In this document: piece after piece, positions 18,062 through 25,532 of the stretch
Layout of the letters: every line of letters begins with the position of its first letter
How positions within the stretch are numbered: position 1 is the first letter of the stretch
Assembly: GCF_028421645.1 (NCBI RefSeq)
Contig: NZ_CP116887.1
Location: forward strand, 4,156,001 to 4,220,000
Source: Aneurinibacillus sp. Ricciae_BoGa-3
GTDB lineage: Bacteria > Bacillota > Bacilli > Aneurinibacillales > Aneurinibacillaceae
Reading direction: 5' to 3'
Length of the DNA: 64,000 bases
The notes under the pieces: generated by a model
What the model saw: only the letters and a program-made list of their open reading frames with translations
Told to the model about the DNA's origin: nothing
The model's database searches: none
Translations under genes and position numbers: made by a program

Positions 18062-18463
18062 CTAGCGCTTCCCATTAGTAGCTCTTAACGCTCTCTTGAC
18101 TTTTATCGCAAACGTCAATGGTTTTTCAACAGATTCGATGTTAACATAAATCAAACGGGGATTTTCGAATAACCACTCGTTGTGCACAGACGAAACTTTT
18201 ATTTTTTGATCGCGAATTGCAGAAATAAACGGCTGGACCTCTTTTTGTAATAGTGCTATTCTTCCTACACATAACGCTCTGCCACTTCTCTTATTTTTTG
18301 ATTCGAATGAGAAAGAAGTCGTGACTATAAACTTTTTCCCCAAAATTGTTTCTTTTATTTCACTACGTGTTATTGTAGCCACACATTTTCCACCTGCAAA
18401 ACCAGGTTGCCCACCTATAATTTTTGCAAACTGGCGACAAAGTGATTGGTCATTGTTTGCCAT
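18062..18463 (-). CDS. DUF1259-family protein
   Basis: The 133-residue protein carries the DUF1259 pattern: LCRQFAKIIGGQPGFAGGKC near the N-terminus, GRALCVGRIALLQKEVQPFI in the middle, and VHNEWLFENPRLIYVNIESV. The family has no assigned reaction. The last host-side gene before the yunB fragment, it is in the 2.4 kb segment between the yunB-tail repeats. The 276 bp between it and yunB show no further gene. Confidence 0.8.
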   Translation of the reverse strand: MANNDQSLCRQFAKIIGGQPGFAGGKCVATITRSEIKETILGKKFIVTTSFSFESKNKRSGRALCVGRIALLQKEVQPFISAIRDQKIKVSSVHNEWLFENPRLIYVNIESVEKPLTFAIKVKRALRATNGKR

Positions 18464-18729
18464 AGATTTATTCCTCCCTATTCACGTTATGCTATGAGTC
18501 CGTGAACAGGTTTGAATAGACACTCGCCTACCTGAAATAAAAAAATAAACAATGAACTTTAACCGCGCTATCCAAAACAAAAAAAAGCCACTAAGACTCC
18601 ATACGCAATCTTCTGCGCGTTAAATACAAAATTATATATTTAGTTTTGCTTACATCAACAACCATTGTGTTTTTTAAAAGCTCTTACCCAGGACCCTACA
18701 ATAAGAGCACTCAGAACTTTTGGGTCAGC

Positions 18730-18803
18730 TCCATTTCTGTTACTGCTGCGGCTTTGTTGAATTTATTTTTACGGGAGGCACAATATTTGGAGCGGGAACA
18801 CCC
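18730..18803. repeat. 74-bp direct repeat, right copy (3' end of yunB fragment)
   Basis: This is the partner of 16299-16372. It covers the yunB stop and the last 20 or so codons plus 10 bp beyond. Confidence 0.9.
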
Positions 18804-19180
18804 GGCACCTCACTGCCTATGGCTTTGCCATTGCCGTCATAGTAGAACTGGGGTACATTGCCGACTATCAATGCATTGGAGATCGGAATTTCTGATTTTA
18901 CATAGGCCGGCTCGGTAGAAAACGGGATCACGATTTTTACTTTGGCCTGAATGACGACGACCACTGTGATGAGTACCATATTAATGCCGGCTTCTTGCAT
19001 TTTCGTTTCCAGGTCAACCTGCACGGTTCCATAAGGGATAAGTGTAATCGGGATGCTGGGGCCTAACTGGGAAAGCAGGTTGCTACCGAGCACCTGGCCA
19101 AGTGGAATCGTCTGCGGTACCTGTTCCATGTCATCCAGTGTGTTCGTTACGCGGTTTGTGGTTTCCCCTACATTAACCAT
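18740..19180 (-). pseudogene. yunB: sporulation protein YunB, C-terminal fragment interrupted by the prophage
   Basis: The 146 codons match the C-terminal part of YunB: TTNRVTNTLDDMEQ, IPLGQVLGSNLLSQLGPSIP, YGTVQVDLETKMQEAGINM, and IPFSTEPAYVKSEIPISNAL. Intact YunB is about 250 residues with an N-terminal membrane helix, and is made in the mother cell for spore formation. The N-terminal half is missing, and homology stops at about 19,180, where phage-type genes begin. The in-frame ATG at 19,180 is internal to the original gene. The other half is expected at the right end of the prophage. Confidence 0.85.
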
Positions 19181-19216
19181 AGACCAATGTTTAATGTTTG
19201 TGCGCTTGTTTTAGGG
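19181..19216. other. probable left attachment junction of the prophage
   Basis: This is the short stretch between the last base with yunB coding similarity and the stop of the first phage-side gene. It is AT-rich (includes TTAAACATTGGTCTATGG). The exact att core cannot be fixed without the right end. Confidence 0.5.
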
Positions 19217-19456
19217 CTACAAATCCGATAGCAGCCTTTTCGCCATTTTATTTGTACTATCCTCATACGCATCTTCTATAAACGTTTCGAGGATCCGCGT
19301 AGCCAGCATTTCCGGAGTAATGTCATATTCATTATTGAGGGACTTGTTCATGGACTCACAAATTAGGGTGTATCTATAGTAATCAGCACGCGATAGCTTC
19401 ACCAGAAGGGATTTTGTTTTTCTGGATTCCTGAAATAAATCATAAAAGATTCCCAA
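19217..19456 (-). CDS. small hypothetical protein, prophage left end
   Basis: The 79-residue product starts at TTG 19456 with AGGAGG 7 bp upstream and overlaps the stop of the gene before it, so the two are coupled. It is charged and helical, with KSLLVKLSRADYYRYTLI and an EDAYEDSTNKMAKR tail. The family is not recognised. Confidence 0.6.
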   Translation of the reverse strand: MGIFYDLFQESRKTKSLLVKLSRADYYRYTLICESMNKSLNNEYDITPEMLATRILETFIEDAYEDSTNKMAKRLLSDL

Positions 19457-19457
19457 T

Positions 19458-20012
19458 TCAATTCCTCCTACTTTTTAACACACTGTAAGCCTTAGAGGAG
19501 ACCTGGGACATATTTAGTTGAGAAGCTGTTTTTACGGGGCCATAAATGTGATTTTTTTGAATACCGGGGGCGACATTCTGGATGATGTCCATTTCAACAA
19601 GCGAGTATTTTAGCATTGCGTATGTCCCGCGAGCCAAATAGGGAGTACCAAGCGCGATTTGGAACTCACTCAGGGCAAGGTGAAAGTCCTGTGACACCTT
19701 TATTTTAAAACGGCTACGATTCTGGTTCTCGTCAATTTGTATGTATTCTTCAACGTTATCTGCATGTCTTCTTCCGGGAAAAATTACTCTTTCAGAAAAT
19801 TGATACGGCCGACGAAAATAGGCAGCAAAAAAATCTATACATCGCTCATTTTGTATTGATGATTGAAGGAGTCGAAAACCAATTTCTCCTTCCGGAAGTT
19901 CCATGTAACGCCCTATCCGATGGATCCATACTCTCTCTCTGTCTGCGATGAACGGAGCGATCGATATCTTTTTGTCACTTCGCGTTTTTCTCTTTTTCTC
20001 CCCTATACTCAT
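19458..20012 (-). CDS. hypothetical protein, prophage left end
   Basis: The 184-residue basic protein starts at ATG 20012 after GGAG. It has no signal or membrane segment. A middle part reads SRFKIKVSQDFHLALSEFQI and a C-terminal part SQLNMSQVSSKAYSVLK. It may be a DNA-binding or plasmid-type accessory protein, judging only from its basic nature and the RHH gene upstream. Function unknown. Confidence 0.6.
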   Translation of the reverse strand: MSIGEKKRKTRSDKKISIAPFIADRERVWIHRIGRYMELPEGEIGFRLLQSSIQNERCIDFFAAYFRRPYQFSERVIFPGRRHADNVEEYIQIDENQNRSRFKIKVSQDFHLALSEFQIALGTPYLARGTYAMLKYSLVEMDIIQNVAPGIQKNHIYGPVKTASQLNMSQVSSKAYSVLKSRRN

Positions 20013-20093
20013 AAATTTCTCCTCAATTTTTTTGAAAAATGTTAGGAACTCTGTGCCGGGGTTCCTACTTTAATTTTCCAGTTGGGAAGATGT

Positions 20094-20288
20094 TTAACCA
20101 TTTCGCGTGATTTTGATGCCTCCCCCAGGTGTGCGAATCACCTCGGACTTTTCTTTTTTCATCTCCTCTTTCATGAGCTGCTTAATGTATCCGGAAAAAT
20201 TCTTGATTCGTATAGCATACTCATGCAGCCTTCTGTCCTCTTCGTTTTCCAGGTTAAAACTAACCGGCTTATTCTTCATAACAGCCAT
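20094..20288 (-). CDS. ribbon-helix-helix-like small protein
   Basis: The 64-residue protein begins MAVMKNKPVSFNLENEEDRR and continues LHEYAIRIKNFSGYIKQLMK. A short beta strand followed by two helices is typical of RHH regulators, and ParR-like plasmid and phage proteins look similar. GGGAGGG precedes the ATG. No actin-like or ParA partner is adjacent, so a partition role is unproven; autoregulation of the 19.2-20.3 kb operon is as likely. Confidence 0.65.
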   Translation of the reverse strand: MAVMKNKPVSFNLENEEDRRLHEYAIRIKNFSGYIKQLMKEEMKKEKSEVIRTPGGGIKITRNG

Positions 20289-20296
20289 TTAGGTCC

Positions 20297-20349
20297 CTCC
20301 CCATGTCATGTGATGCTGTGTCATCTCATGCAATATCATGTCATGCTTT
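20297..20349. repeat. CATG-rich imperfect repeats upstream of the RHH gene
   Basis: The stretch contains repeated (T)CATG motifs spaced by 5-10 bp, including two copies of ATGTCATG, directly upstream of the RHH gene. It could be an operator array for that protein. Confidence 0.4.
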
Positions 20350-20448
20350 AGGATATGGGGTACTGGTTGTCCATAATTCCAACTTTTTAAAACGAGTATC
20401 AAAAGTTGAAAAAATGTCCAGGCTGTTAATAAAAAAGGGGTGCTTCAA

Positions 20449-20679
20449 ATGGAATGGTTTGGACTCGGGAAAAAGCGTTCTAAGTTAGGTAAGTGGTTGG
20501 ACAGGAGGGGTATTTCGCAACAAGAATTAGAAAAAAGAAGCGGAGTCAGCCGAGGAACAATTAGCAGACTATGCAGCGATGATGCAAACACACCAAATTT
20601 TAAAAACGCTAAAAAAATAATTAGCGCACTTAAAACATTGGATAGCGGTGTTGACTACGATGACTTCTGGAGTATGTGA
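20449..20679 (+). CDS. XRE-family HTH regulator
   Basis: The 76-residue protein is almost only a helix-turn-helix: KLGKWLDRRGISQQELEKRS, then GVSRGTISRLCSDD. ATG 20449 has GGGGTG 6 bp upstream; a GTG at 20440 opens the frame without one. It is divergent from the RHH operon and likely controls the left-end accessory region. Confidence 0.8.
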   Translation: MEWFGLGKKRSKLGKWLDRRGISQQELEKRSGVSRGTISRLCSDDANTPNFKNAKKIISALKTLDSGVDYDDFWSM

Positions 20680-20742
20680 TTACAAACATGTCTTTTAGTA
20701 AATAGAGAATGTTCCCCCACCGGCGTAGGGGATCATATTTCC

Positions 20743-20985
20743 CTATAAATTTGCAAGCTCATCAATGCAACGGTCGCATACTCTTTTACCATGAAACAAA
20801 TGGATATCATCCAGCGATCCGCAGAACAGACACGCTGGCGCATATTTTTTCAGTACAATCTTTTCTTCATCCACAAAAATTTCGAGACCGTCTTTTATTT
20901 CGATTCCAAAGTTTCGGCGAAGCTCAATTGGGAGCACTACACGCCCTAACTCGTCTACTTTTCTAACTACACCTGTCGCTTTCAT
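20743..20985 (-). CDS. AbrB-family regulator with C-terminal zinc knuckles
   Basis: The N-terminal 45 residues are an AbrB/SpoVT DNA-binding domain (MKATGVVRKVDELGRVVLPI, then ELRRNFGI). The C-terminal 30 residues carry CLFCG and CDRCI, a probable zinc site. Total length is 80 residues. Such short AbrB homologues are common in Bacillales and their phages. Confidence 0.88.
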   Translation of the reverse strand: MKATGVVRKVDELGRVVLPIELRRNFGIEIKDGLEIFVDEEKIVLKKYAPACLFCGSLDDIHLFHGKRVCDRCIDELANL

Positions 20986-21083
20986 ATGTTTCCCCCTCTT
21001 CCCTTTTTTTGTAATTATAACAGGAAAGGAAATTAATTACTGGGGTAATTTTGAAATGTTTGTTAATTTTTTCTTTTAATTTG

Positions 21084-21485
21084 TTACGCTAATGACGGCT
21101 GCCTGCCCTGAATGAAAGACTTCACCGTTTCCTCTGACTCTGATAAAAGCACATAATTCCCAAAACGATGCGTATATGTATCACCCTGAAGACTTGATGT
21201 AACGACCCGCACATATTCCTCCTGTTTCTCTTCAATGATTTTGCCCCCTATTTCCCTTAGGCGCTTCTTTGTAGCGTTCAGTTCTTTTAATACCGGCTCT
21301 TGGATGCTAAATAAAATAGAAATATAACCTTTCCCAAGCCTAGTTTGCGCTCGACCAATCGTTTGTATCTCAGATGGAAGTACACGCAGAACAAGTGTAT
21401 AGACAATATGTTTTTTCACCAACTTTGCAAACTCTTCGTATTCCGGAGGATAAAGCTTGCCGTTCGTTTCTATAGCTCCATTCAT
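21084..21485 (-). CDS. hypothetical protein divergent from the LexA-like gene
   Basis: The 133-residue soluble protein starts at ATG 21485 with GGAAGGA upstream; the frame opens at TTG 21500. It includes a helical part LKELNATKKRLREIGGKIIE and a beta-rich C-terminus. The family is not recognised. A near-consensus SOS box lies 19 bp before the start, so expression may be damage-inducible. Confidence 0.6.
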   Translation of the reverse strand: MNGAIETNGKLYPPEYEEFAKLVKKHIVYTLVLRVLPSEIQTIGRAQTRLGKGYISILFSIQEPVLKELNATKKRLREIGGKIIEEKQEEYVRVVTSSLQGDTYTHRFGNYVLLSESEETVKSFIQGRQPSLA

Positions 21486-21503
21486 TATTGATCCTTCCAA
21501 ACA

Positions 21504-21517
21504 AGAACATTTGTTTC
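21504..21517. promoter_or_regulatory. LexA/DinR-like box, left
   Basis: AGAACATTTGTTTC contains GAAC-N4-GTTT, one step from the palindromic GAAC-N4-GTTC core. It lies between the hypothetical gene and the LexA-like gene. Confidence 0.5.
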
Positions 21518-21550
21518 TATTTTATCCGAAAACGAACAAAAATGTAATTC

Positions 21551-21594
21551 TTGTTTTTTCCATTCAATAAAGATAAAATAAGAACAAACGTTTG
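21551..21594 (+). promoter_or_regulatory. promoter with LexA/DinR box for the LexA-like gene
   Basis: TTGTTT at 21551 and TAAAAT at 21574 are 17 bp apart. AGAACAAACGTTTG at 21581-21594 then matches the Bacillus DinR core GAACRNRYGTTY exactly and would cover the transcription start. Confidence 0.65.
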
Positions 21595-21611
21595 TAAAAG
21601 AGGTGAATGAA

Positions 21612-21833
21612 TTGGAGAAGGTTTCAAAGAGACAGATTGAGATTATGAAATTCATTCAGGAGCAAGTGGAAGTTGAGGGGTACCCGCCTACAGTAAGGGA
21701 AATAGCGGTAGCAGTTGGCTTGGCTTCCAGTTCTACTGTTCATGGCCACCTGGACCGTCTGGAGAGGAAAGGGTTCATTCACAGGGATCCGACAAAGCCA
21801 CGCACTATTAAGATCATAAAACTACCGGCATAA
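21612..21833 (+). CDS. LexA N-terminal domain protein without the S24 protease
   Basis: The product has about 73 residues and equals the winged-helix part of Lex[54 protein letters not shown]. The frame ends at residue 73, where full LexA (about 205 residues) would continue into the autoproteolytic dimerisation domain. No S24 domain follows in any frame, so RecA-stimulated self-cleavage is impossible. TTG 21612 has AGAGGTG 6 bp upstream; GTG 21603 also opens the frame. It should bind SOS boxes, including the one in its own promoter, as a non-cleavable competitor or partner. Confidence 0.85.
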   Translation: MEKVSKRQIEIMKFIQEQVEVEGYPPTVREIAVAVGLASSSTVHGHLDRLERKGFIHRDPTKPRTIKIIKLPA

Positions 21834-21844
21834 GTGAGGTTGAA

Positions 21845-22003
21845 ATGGAAAAAGTTGAGGCTTTTAATGAAGAGGAAATGGCGAAGGGAATTAAACTAAT
21901 GTACGTAGAGCTGCAGTTGCATGAGGTTCTTTACCAATCAGGGTTAAGCATCGATGAGCAAATACAAATCCTAAATAAAGTAATAGAAACCCGCCGACCA
22001 TGA
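21845..22003 (+). CDS. small acidic hypothetical protein, co-transcribed with the LexA-like gene
   Basis: A 52-residue ORF follows 11 bp after the LexA-like stop, with a weak GAGGTTGAA before ATG 21845. It is helical and acidic (MEKVEAFNEEEMAKGIKLMY). A C-terminal helix GLSIDEQIQILNKVIE recalls small Spo0E-type proteins but lacks their SQELD motif. A terminator overlaps its end. Confidence 0.6.
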   Translation: MEKVEAFNEEEMAKGIKLMYVELQLHEVLYQSGLSIDEQIQILNKVIETRRP

Positions 22004-22014
22004 GGTTAGCGGGT
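21989..22014 (+). terminator. terminator of the LexA-like operon
   Basis: ACCCGC and GCGGGT pair around a 14-nt loop, followed by ATTT. The U-tract is short. Confidence 0.55.
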
Positions 22015-22034
22015 ATTTGCAATTTCATTAAAAA

Positions 22035-23276
22035 CTATACCAGTGGTGAGTTCATAATCTTCAATCGTTTATCCATTAACCGTAGTGATAATTGTGAAGC
22101 AATCTGATCATTCGTTTCTGCTGTACCAAAATAACCATATAGGGGTATTACCCTAGGTTGATTAAAGAATTTTGCCATTTCAGGGAAATAATCCTCATTA
22201 AATTCAGGACAGATTACAAAAATATTTAAATTTTCGTTATCTAATAATGCTGTCTCAAATGATCTTACTAAACCAGGATCCCTGAACGAAAAACCAACAA
22301 TGAATAAGTTATCAGTTCTCTTGAGATACGAATCAAGACTTCGATGGTTAAAATGATAAGGCTCATCATAAAGAATTTTTTTATCAGATGGATATACAAT
22401 CATTAGATCCCTAGGATTGTGTGGATCATTTGCTGTGTTAGTTCCGACCTTTATACGACCGGCTACTTTTTCCCAGTACAAAGAACCATGGAGTTTAAAA
22501 TATGGAATAAAAATAGAATCAGTGCTATTTTCATCAAGTGATGTATACTCCCTTGTATCCCATCCTCTTTTTGCAAATCCATCAATGAATTTAATATTTT
22601 TGTTGTATTGCCGTTCCCATTCCTCTTGAGTCGTGATATCTTTATCATGATAAGGTTGGAAAAACCAGTCGATACTCATGTCATAGTTCGTAGTGAAGAA
22701 AGGGATTAAAGGGGCCATTTCTTCGTCGCATTCTATGGCATTTTTTATTAGTATTTCAACCAAAGGTTCATAAACAGCTCGGATATGTTCATTAGGAATT
22801 TCTTCATAAGTTTCACGGATGATCCATTCCAAATCAAAGATCAACCTTTTGGCGGCTTCTTTATACTTATCATGGGTTTCATCAATGGCTACTTTTATTA
22901 AATTTCTTGCATTTTCAATGGGATGTTGAACTCCTGATGTATGCATAAGTCCGCTATATTGTGACTGTTTTATTTTGTTCATTATGTTTTCTAAGATTTC
23001 TGGATTGTGGAATATTTTCCAACAATCATTATCTGTAAACCCAGCAAGCTCATATAAAGCACCCATTACTCTCTCTAAATCATAGTTAGTATCTTCACCA
23101 TAAAGAGTATCGAATATAAATTTAAAATATTCTCTATCCCTTATTCTAGGTGATTTCGGAACTCTATTTTCATCCATAATCCTCTGAAAAAATTCTTTCA
23201 TTGTCGGAAGACTAATTGGATCTGCTCTTGTTGCCCCCGCGCCGGTAAAAAATACTGCAGGAATTCTCTTTTTCAT
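22035..23276 (-). CDS. SIR2-like domain protein, candidate phage-defence NADase
   Basis: The 413-residue protein has the Rossmann signature VFFTGAGATRAD (residues 8-19), TTNYDMS with Asn 197, KLHGSLYW with His 263, and VGFSFRDPGL near 328-337. These are the NAD-binding and catalytic features of SIR2/SIR2_2 proteins found in many antiphage systems, where NAD depletion stops infection. No second domain is obvious. It is AT-rich and stands with a 113-residue gene in a lysis-proximal accessory slot. The ribosome binding site is GGGAGGAAGG. A deacetylase role is less likely given the context. Confidence 0.82.
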   Translation of the reverse strand: MKKRIPAVFFTGAGATRADPISLPTMKEFFQRIMDENRVPKSPRIRDREYFKFIFDTLYGEDTNYDLERVMGALYELAGFTDNDCWKIFHNPEILENIMNKIKQSQYSGLMHTSGVQHPIENARNLIKVAIDETHDKYKEAAKRLIFDLEWIIRETYEEIPNEHIRAVYEPLVEILIKNAIECDEEMAPLIPFFTTNYDMSIDWFFQPYHDKDITTQEEWERQYNKNIKFIDGFAKRGWDTREYTSLDENSTDSIFIPYFKLHGSLYWEKVAGRIKVGTNTANDPHNPRDLMIVYPSDKKILYDEPYHFNHRSLDSYLKRTDNLFIVGFSFRDPGLVRSFETALLDNENLNIFVICPEFNEDYFPEMAKFFNQPRVIPLYGYFGTAETNDQIASQLSLRLMDKRLKIMNSPLV

Positions 23277-23337
23277 ACCTTTCCTTCCTCCCTAACATAA
23301 TTGTCACCTCCTAATATTAAATTAAAATAGTAAATCA

Positions 23338-23679
23338 TTACATAATATTTTTTAAATCTTTAAGAAGCTCTAAAAAAGATTCCTCGCACTGTTCAATTGG
23401 GACAGTTCCCTCCGTATACATTCCATCAATATAAACACAACTGAAATGCGCAACCGTTCCTCTGGTGGGATGATTTTCAATACTCTTGATACGAAAATTA
23501 ATAACACCTAGATTAGCAGTCCGTTCAACCATTTTCCTAGCTTCTTGCTCGACAGTTTTCCAAACGGGCTTAATAAAACAATCTGCATTATCTATTCTAT
23601 AATCATCTTTCACTCCAAATAGGACAAATCCATATTCCGTTTTGTTTAAACCCAAAGCAATGTCTAACATTTGAATCAC
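23338..23679 (-). CDS. small protein upstream of the SIR2 gene, possible partner
   Basis: The 113-residue soluble protein precedes the SIR2 gene by 61 bp on the same strand, so the two are probably one operon. It has an alpha/beta pattern: GFVLFGVKDDYRIDNADCFI, a middle helix VEQEARKMVERTANLG, and a C-terminal FLELLKDLKNIM. No family is recognised. A role as sensor, immunity or regulatory partner is only an inference from position. Confidence 0.6.
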   Translation of the reverse strand: MIQMLDIALGLNKTEYGFVLFGVKDDYRIDNADCFIKPVWKTVEQEARKMVERTANLGVINFRIKSIENHPTRGTVAHFSCVYIDGMYTEGTVPIEQCEESFLELLKDLKNIM

Positions 23680-23716
23680 CTCATTAAATGTGTATTTTCC
23701 CTTTTATATAATATGA

Positions 23717-23747
23717 AAACCCGACACCCAAAAAGGGCAGCGGGTTT
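23717..23747 (-). terminator. terminator of the lysis operon
   Basis: On the minus strand AAACCCG-CTGCCC...GGGTGT-CGGGTTT is followed by TCATATT. It separates the lysis genes from the SIR2 cassette. Confidence 0.75.
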
Positions 23748-23754
23748 CACTTTG

Positions 23755-24150
23755 TCATTGTGTAACTTCGGCTTTGAGCTGGTTAATCTGTAGTTGAAGC
23801 GCAGCGATTTTAGCCAGTTTCTCCTGATTGGGATCCGGCTGCGCTTGTACTTCAGCTGGTGGCGCAATAGCAGCCTGCTCAGTAATCGGCTGTGTGGTTT
23901 CTTCATCGGTAGTTGCAACCGGTGGATTCACAAAATCGTGAATTGGAACTTCTACGGTATTTGATGCACCTGGAGAAATCGCTGCTTTTTTCGCATCGAC
24001 AATAGACTGGCCGAATAGATAAGCCACCACGACACCGGCCACAGACATTACACTATCAGTTGGAAGGTTCAGGCCTAGGCCCTGATTTAAGATTATGATA
24101 AGTGTCCCAACGATAGCCATCCAAAATTTACGTGATTTAAATTTATCCAT
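23755..24150 (-). CDS. phage membrane protein, holin-like
   Basis: The roughly 131-residue protein has two hydrophobic segments near the N-terminus (FWMAIVGTLIIILNQGLGL and VMSVAGVVVAYLFG), then a Pro/Gln/Ala-rich linker and a short C-terminal coiled coil (LAKIAALQLQINQLKAEV). It directly follows the amidase gene, with starts at 24150 or, overlapping, 24159. Position and topology suggest a second holin or spanin-like accessory of lysis, but no family is certain. Confidence 0.65.
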   Translation of the reverse strand: MDKFKSRKFWMAIVGTLIIILNQGLGLNLPTDSVMSVAGVVVAYLFGQSIVDAKKAAISPGASNTVEVPIHDFVNPPVATTDEETTQPITEQAAIAPPAEVQAQPDPNQEKLAKIAALQLQINQLKAEVTQ

Positions 24151-24152
24151 TC

Positions 24153-25043
24153 TTAACATCCCCCTTTGGTTAATAAGACCGTTCCTGTATCAGCATCCCA
24201 GCCGATTTTAAAACCTAGTACTTGTGCAATATCCCATGTCCAGGCGTACCCTGTGCTTTCTATAAGAATCGTATCTTCGAGCACTTTTCCATCAAGCGAA
24301 GCCCGGTGGGCTTTATCATCCCAACCTACACCTGCACCGGATAAACCCCCAATTAATCGAACCGGTAAATACGATTTCCCTCCACGAAGGTACCCGGGAA
24401 GTGGCAGCTGCTGTCCGTTTATTTTAACTTTGCAAGTATGCACAGATTCTGTCGTATGAGCCGGCGCTGGGGCAGCATTCTGAGGAACAAGTGACTTGTT
24501 TAGGATACCTTCAGCGATGAGCCTAGCTATCAGTCGGACGTTCGCCTTAATTTTTGCAGCATCACCTGCGCTATCGATGAATCCGACTTCCACCAGGGCA
24601 GCCGGCATGTTGGTAGCGCGTAAAACATATAAATTTCGATCTGAAACTTTGACCGGTTCACCATGGAGTCCCATCAAACTGCCGACTCGATTGACAATGC
24701 GAGTGGCTACAGGTACAGCCTGAGAGTTCATATTGTGAACCAGGATTTCAGCACCATGGCCACCGCCCGCATTTATGTGAACGCTTAGGAAGAAATCAAC
24801 TTTTGCCCGATTCGCAATGTCGCAGCGCGCCTGCAATTCATGGCCAAGATTGCTATCGCCGCTTGGCGAAACATCCTTGGTCCGGGTCATAATGGCTGTA
24901 ATCCCATTTACCCCGAGTATTCGTGAGACTTCCAGCGAAATAGCCATTGTTAAATCAGCTTCTCTTAGGCCATTGCCACACGCTCCCGGGTCATAACCGC
25001 CGTGGCCAGGGTCAATACATATTGTTTTGATTTTGTCTAACAT
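24153..25043 (-). CDS. N-acetylmuramoyl-L-alanine amidase (Amidase_3), phage endolysin
   Basis: The 296-residue endolysin has an N-terminal zinc amidase: IDPGHGGYDPGACGNGLREA (His and Glu ligands), SVHINAGGGHGAE (His ligand) and VEVGFIDSAGDA (catalytic Glu). The C-terminal 100 residues resemble stalk-type domain repeats (LPVRLIGGLSGAGVGWD, AQVLGFKIGWDADTGTVL), which probably bind the wall. It cleaves the amide between MurNAc and L-Ala. It overlaps or abuts the holin-type genes on both sides. Confidence 0.92.
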   Translation of the reverse strand: MLDKIKTICIDPGHGGYDPGACGNGLREADLTMAISLEVSRILGVNGITAIMTRTKDVSPSGDSNLGHELQARCDIANRAKVDFFLSVHINAGGGHGAEILVHNMNSQAVPVATRIVNRVGSLMGLHGEPVKVSDRNLYVLRATNMPAALVEVGFIDSAGDAAKIKANVRLIARLIAEGILNKSLVPQNAAPAPAHTTESVHTCKVKINGQQLPLPGYLRGGKSYLPVRLIGGLSGAGVGWDDKAHRASLDGKVLEDTILIESTGYAWTWDIAQVLGFKIGWDADTGTVLLTKGGC

Positions 25044-25469
25044 TTAACTCGCCTCCTTGTCTTCTGGTGATTTTTCGCCACCATCCGTCTGCTTCTTTAG
25101 TTGAATTAAAGCATTCCGTATAAATCGGGGTACAGGTAGCCCAGCCCTAGTAATGTTTTCAAACAGGGATAATCCCTCATTTGCAATATAGAAATAAATA
25201 GCCGTATTCATAAGAAATCCGGCCGAGTTTAAAGCAATATCCAGTTTGTGAGCGACAGTGACAGCAACAAAGATAAGCAGTTTCTTACCGATACCTTTGA
25301 ACCCAATTGAACTGGATAACCTTTGCTCCATCCATGCTGCTAGAAATCCGGTACAGTAATCGATGATAACCATATAAACCAGTACATCCAACAACTGCGA
25401 CCACCCCCCAAAAAAGTACGTGGCCGCGCTAGCCAACAGGCCAAACATAAGAGTAAAAGCTTCCCTCAT
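25044..25469 (-). CDS. phage holin, TcdE/toxin-secretion holin family
   Basis: The 141-residue protein has three to four membrane segments and family signatures VLVYMVIIDYCTGFLAAWM and IGFKGIGKKLLIFVAVTVAH. The charged C-terminus KKQTDGGEKSPEDKEAS is typical. It abuts the amidase gene and would form the membrane lesion that releases it. Confidence 0.92.
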   Translation of the reverse strand: MREAFTLMFGLLASAATYFFGGWSQLLDVLVYMVIIDYCTGFLAAWMEQRLSSSIGFKGIGKKLLIFVAVTVAHKLDIALNSAGFLMNTAIYFYIANEGLSLFENITRAGLPVPRFIRNALIQLKKQTDGGEKSPEDKEAS

Positions 25470-25507
25470 CCCCTCAACTCCCTCACCCCCTTCAGGGGAA
25501 ATTTAAA

Positions 25508-25532
25508 AGGAGCCACCGAAGTGACTCCTAAA
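25508..25532 (-). terminator. terminator of the AT-rich membrane-protein gene
   Basis: AGGAGTCA-cttcgg-TGGCTCCT followed by TTTAAATTT on the minus strand. It overlaps the stop of the 25528 gene. Confidence 0.75.

Noticed and set aside
19217..20288. Plasmid-type partition module
   Set aside because: Only an RHH protein resembles ParR; neither an actin-like nor a ParA ATPase is next to it.
21845..22003. Spo0E-like phosphatase
   Set aside because: Length and position are suitable, but the diagnostic SQELD motif is missing.
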